Source: Dactylonectria macrodidyma (lineage: Eukaryota; Ascomycota; Sordariomycetes; Hypocreales; Nectriaceae). Taken from it: a DNA stretch of 64,000 bases. The notes under the pieces are model-generated. The model was not told where the DNA came from, made no database searches, and was given only the letters and a program-made list of their open reading frames with translations. Made by a program: the position numbers and the translations under genes. How positions within the stretch are numbered: position 1 is the stretch's first letter; each line of letters begins with the position of its first letter. Below are positions 62,875-64,000 of this stretch, one piece after another. The DNA lies in contig JAGMUV010000035.1 of the NCBI GenBank assembly GCA_020744425.1, positions 248,001 through 312,000 on the forward strand, in the 5' to 3' direction.

Positions 62875-63831
62875 ATGGCCAGAATGCGGAAGGGCGCTGA
62901 CACTAAAGGCGACACCCACACCCCACGTCGATTGCACCCCGGTCAACCCTCGCGCATCTGTAGCACAAATCCAAGCAGGCAGAGTATGTCAATGGGAGGT
63001 CAACAACGTAAAGCACGATGCCCGTCATTAGACTCTTCATTGAGTCCCAAGCGCTGCCACGCGGATGACGACCCTATCCTTCCTGAGGAAAACAGTCCGT
63101 TTCAGACGTTTAGTTTTTTGGATGTCGATGTCACCAAGTCCACATTACGTGCACCTCTTGCAATAATGGTAAACGAGACCAGTGACCTTTCTGGTCCCGG
63201 GCTCAACGGAGGTGACCTTAACCTCCGCGATTCCCATGAGCCCGGCCGCGAAAGAAAAACAAATGGGACGCCTCTAGGCGAGATAGAGGACGGAGAAGCC
63301 GGCGAACACTTGGAAGGGAGGAAATCAGCCGGGCAAAAAGACGAAAGCAATTCAAAGGAGCCAAATGACGTAGATCATACGGTCGAATGGACCGAGACTG
63401 AGGAGAAGCGAGATGACACAGAAGAGCCGAGATACGAAGTCGAAAAAATCGTTGACCACCGCACCAAAAAAAGAACTGAAGTCGAGCTCATGGTGAAATG
63501 GACTGGCTACTCCAAGCCCACACTCGTCGACGAGCGTACCCTTCAACAAGATTGCCCAGATGCGCTTTACCACTACTGGGAAACCCGTGGAACTCGCGAG
63601 AGAGCAACGGGGATACGTTTAGAATTCCACGCATTTGAGGTCCTCAAGTGGAAGGTCGAGGCCGAGAAATTACTATTCCTTGTGCAGTGGGTTGGTTACC
63701 CACCTAAAGACGCGACGTGGGAATTTGCTTGGAGGGTGAAGGATTTCGCGGAAGGGATGCACGCAGAGTATTTAAGGACACACCCAGCTGCGAAAAGGGC
63801 TTGGGAAAAAGGAGAACTGCAGAAGGGTTGA
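62875..63831 (+). CDS. Protein with two chromodomains
   Basis: About 318 residues from ATG 62875. The same frame is open with an ATG from 62671, but that extension is less protein-like and was left out. The N-terminal half is disordered and charged. Chromodomain 1 (about 186-240) is RYEVEKIVDHRTKKRTEVE followed by LMVKWTGYS. Chromodomain 2 (about 250-300) is AFEVLKWKVEAEKLLFLVQW followed by VGYPPKDATWEF. Both keep the aromatic cage-type residues (Y/F at the start, W in KWTGY and QWVGY, W in TWEF; the first repeat lacks the WEP-like segment). Methyl-lysine or heterochromatin binding is expected. It is not part of a retrotransposon here, because no pol sequence adjoins it. Confidence 0.78.
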   Translation: MARMRKGADTKGDTHTPRRLHPGQPSRICSTNPSRQSMSMGGQQRKARCPSLDSSLSPKRCHADDDPILPEENSPFQTFSFLDVDVTKSTLRAPLAIMVNETSDLSGPGLNGGDLNLRDSHEPGRERKTNGTPLGEIEDGEAGEHLEGRKSAGQKDESNSKEPNDVDHTVEWTETEEKRDDTEEPRYEVEKIVDHRTKKRTEVELMVKWTGYSKPTLVDERTLQQDCPDALYHYWETRGTRERATGIRLEFHAFEVLKWKVEAEKLLFLVQWVGYPPKDATWEFAWRVKDFAEGMHAEYLRTHPAAKRAWEKGELQKG

Positions 63832-64000
63832 GAAATCTGCTTTATAATGGCCGATCTTTTGGTTGATATGGCTTTCGTAGAGAAGTCGCGGCGGCTAATA
63901 GTATTGCTCGCTACTTAATAAATGATAGCACTGTCGCCTGTGAGACAAACGGTTGTGCGAGTCCCATCCACGTAGCCTGGGGCAAGTTTTCACCTTCGAT
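63832..64000. other. 3' flank at the window edge
   Basis: Nothing recognised beyond the probable 3' untranslated region of the chromodomain gene. Confidence 0.4.

Noticed and set aside
1..64000. CRISPR arrays, bacterial operons or ribosomal RNA genes
   Set aside because: Introns, eukaryotic transposons and fungal genes throughout. No spaced identical repeats of CRISPR type and no rRNA-like sequence were seen.

Overview
This window looks like a transposon island in a filamentous ascomycete, most likely a Sordariomycete. The evidence is short GT-AG introns (about 50-70 nt, with CTAAC or CTGAC branch points), an OLE1-type delta-9 desaturase with a fused cytochrome b5 domain, a fungal cAMP-receptor-like GPCR, and C-to-T changes at CpA resembling repeat-induced point mutation (RIP). 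No database could be searched. Family names come from motifs visible in the translations.

Layout. 0-2.3 kb: piggyBac element 1. 3.6-5.1 kb: host GPCR gene. 5.3-11.7 kb: a monooxygenase-like fragment, palindromic MITEs, an intact-looking hAT transposase, a truncated Helitron N-terminus, a Tc1-type relic and a LINE gag fragment. 12.3-14.8 kb: a coiled-coil host gene. 15.3-17.6 kb: piggyBac element 2. 19.9-21.3 kb: OLE1. 22.1-28.2 kb: a near-complete Helitron. 29.8-39.9 kb: a four-element nest, in which a hAT copy contains both a sister hAT inside its own terminal repeat and a second hAT family that is itself split by a pogo element. 39.9-43.5 kb: an IS3EU-like DNA transposon with two convergent genes. 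43.5-46.9 kb: a Crypton (tyrosine recombinase) element. 47.8-50.3 kb: piggyBac element 3. 50.4-51.3 kb: gene fragments. 51.5-57.5 kb: a young Ty3/gypsy chromovirus-type LTR retrotransposon. 57.6-63.8 kb: three probable nuclear-protein genes (C2H2-like, coiled-coil, double chromodomain).

Only the GPCR, the coiled-coil protein, OLE1 and the right-hand trio look like host genes. Almost everything else is transposon-derived. The sequence fixes several element boundaries exactly through target-site duplications: ACTACACC and CCAACAAT (hAT), TA (pogo), GCTTTT (IS3EU-like) and ATTGT (LTR). These give a relative insertion history. The best candidates for under-described biology are the two-gene IS3EU-like element, the Crypton with its flanking direct repeat, the Helitron with an inverted hairpin at each end, and the chromodomain gene trio.
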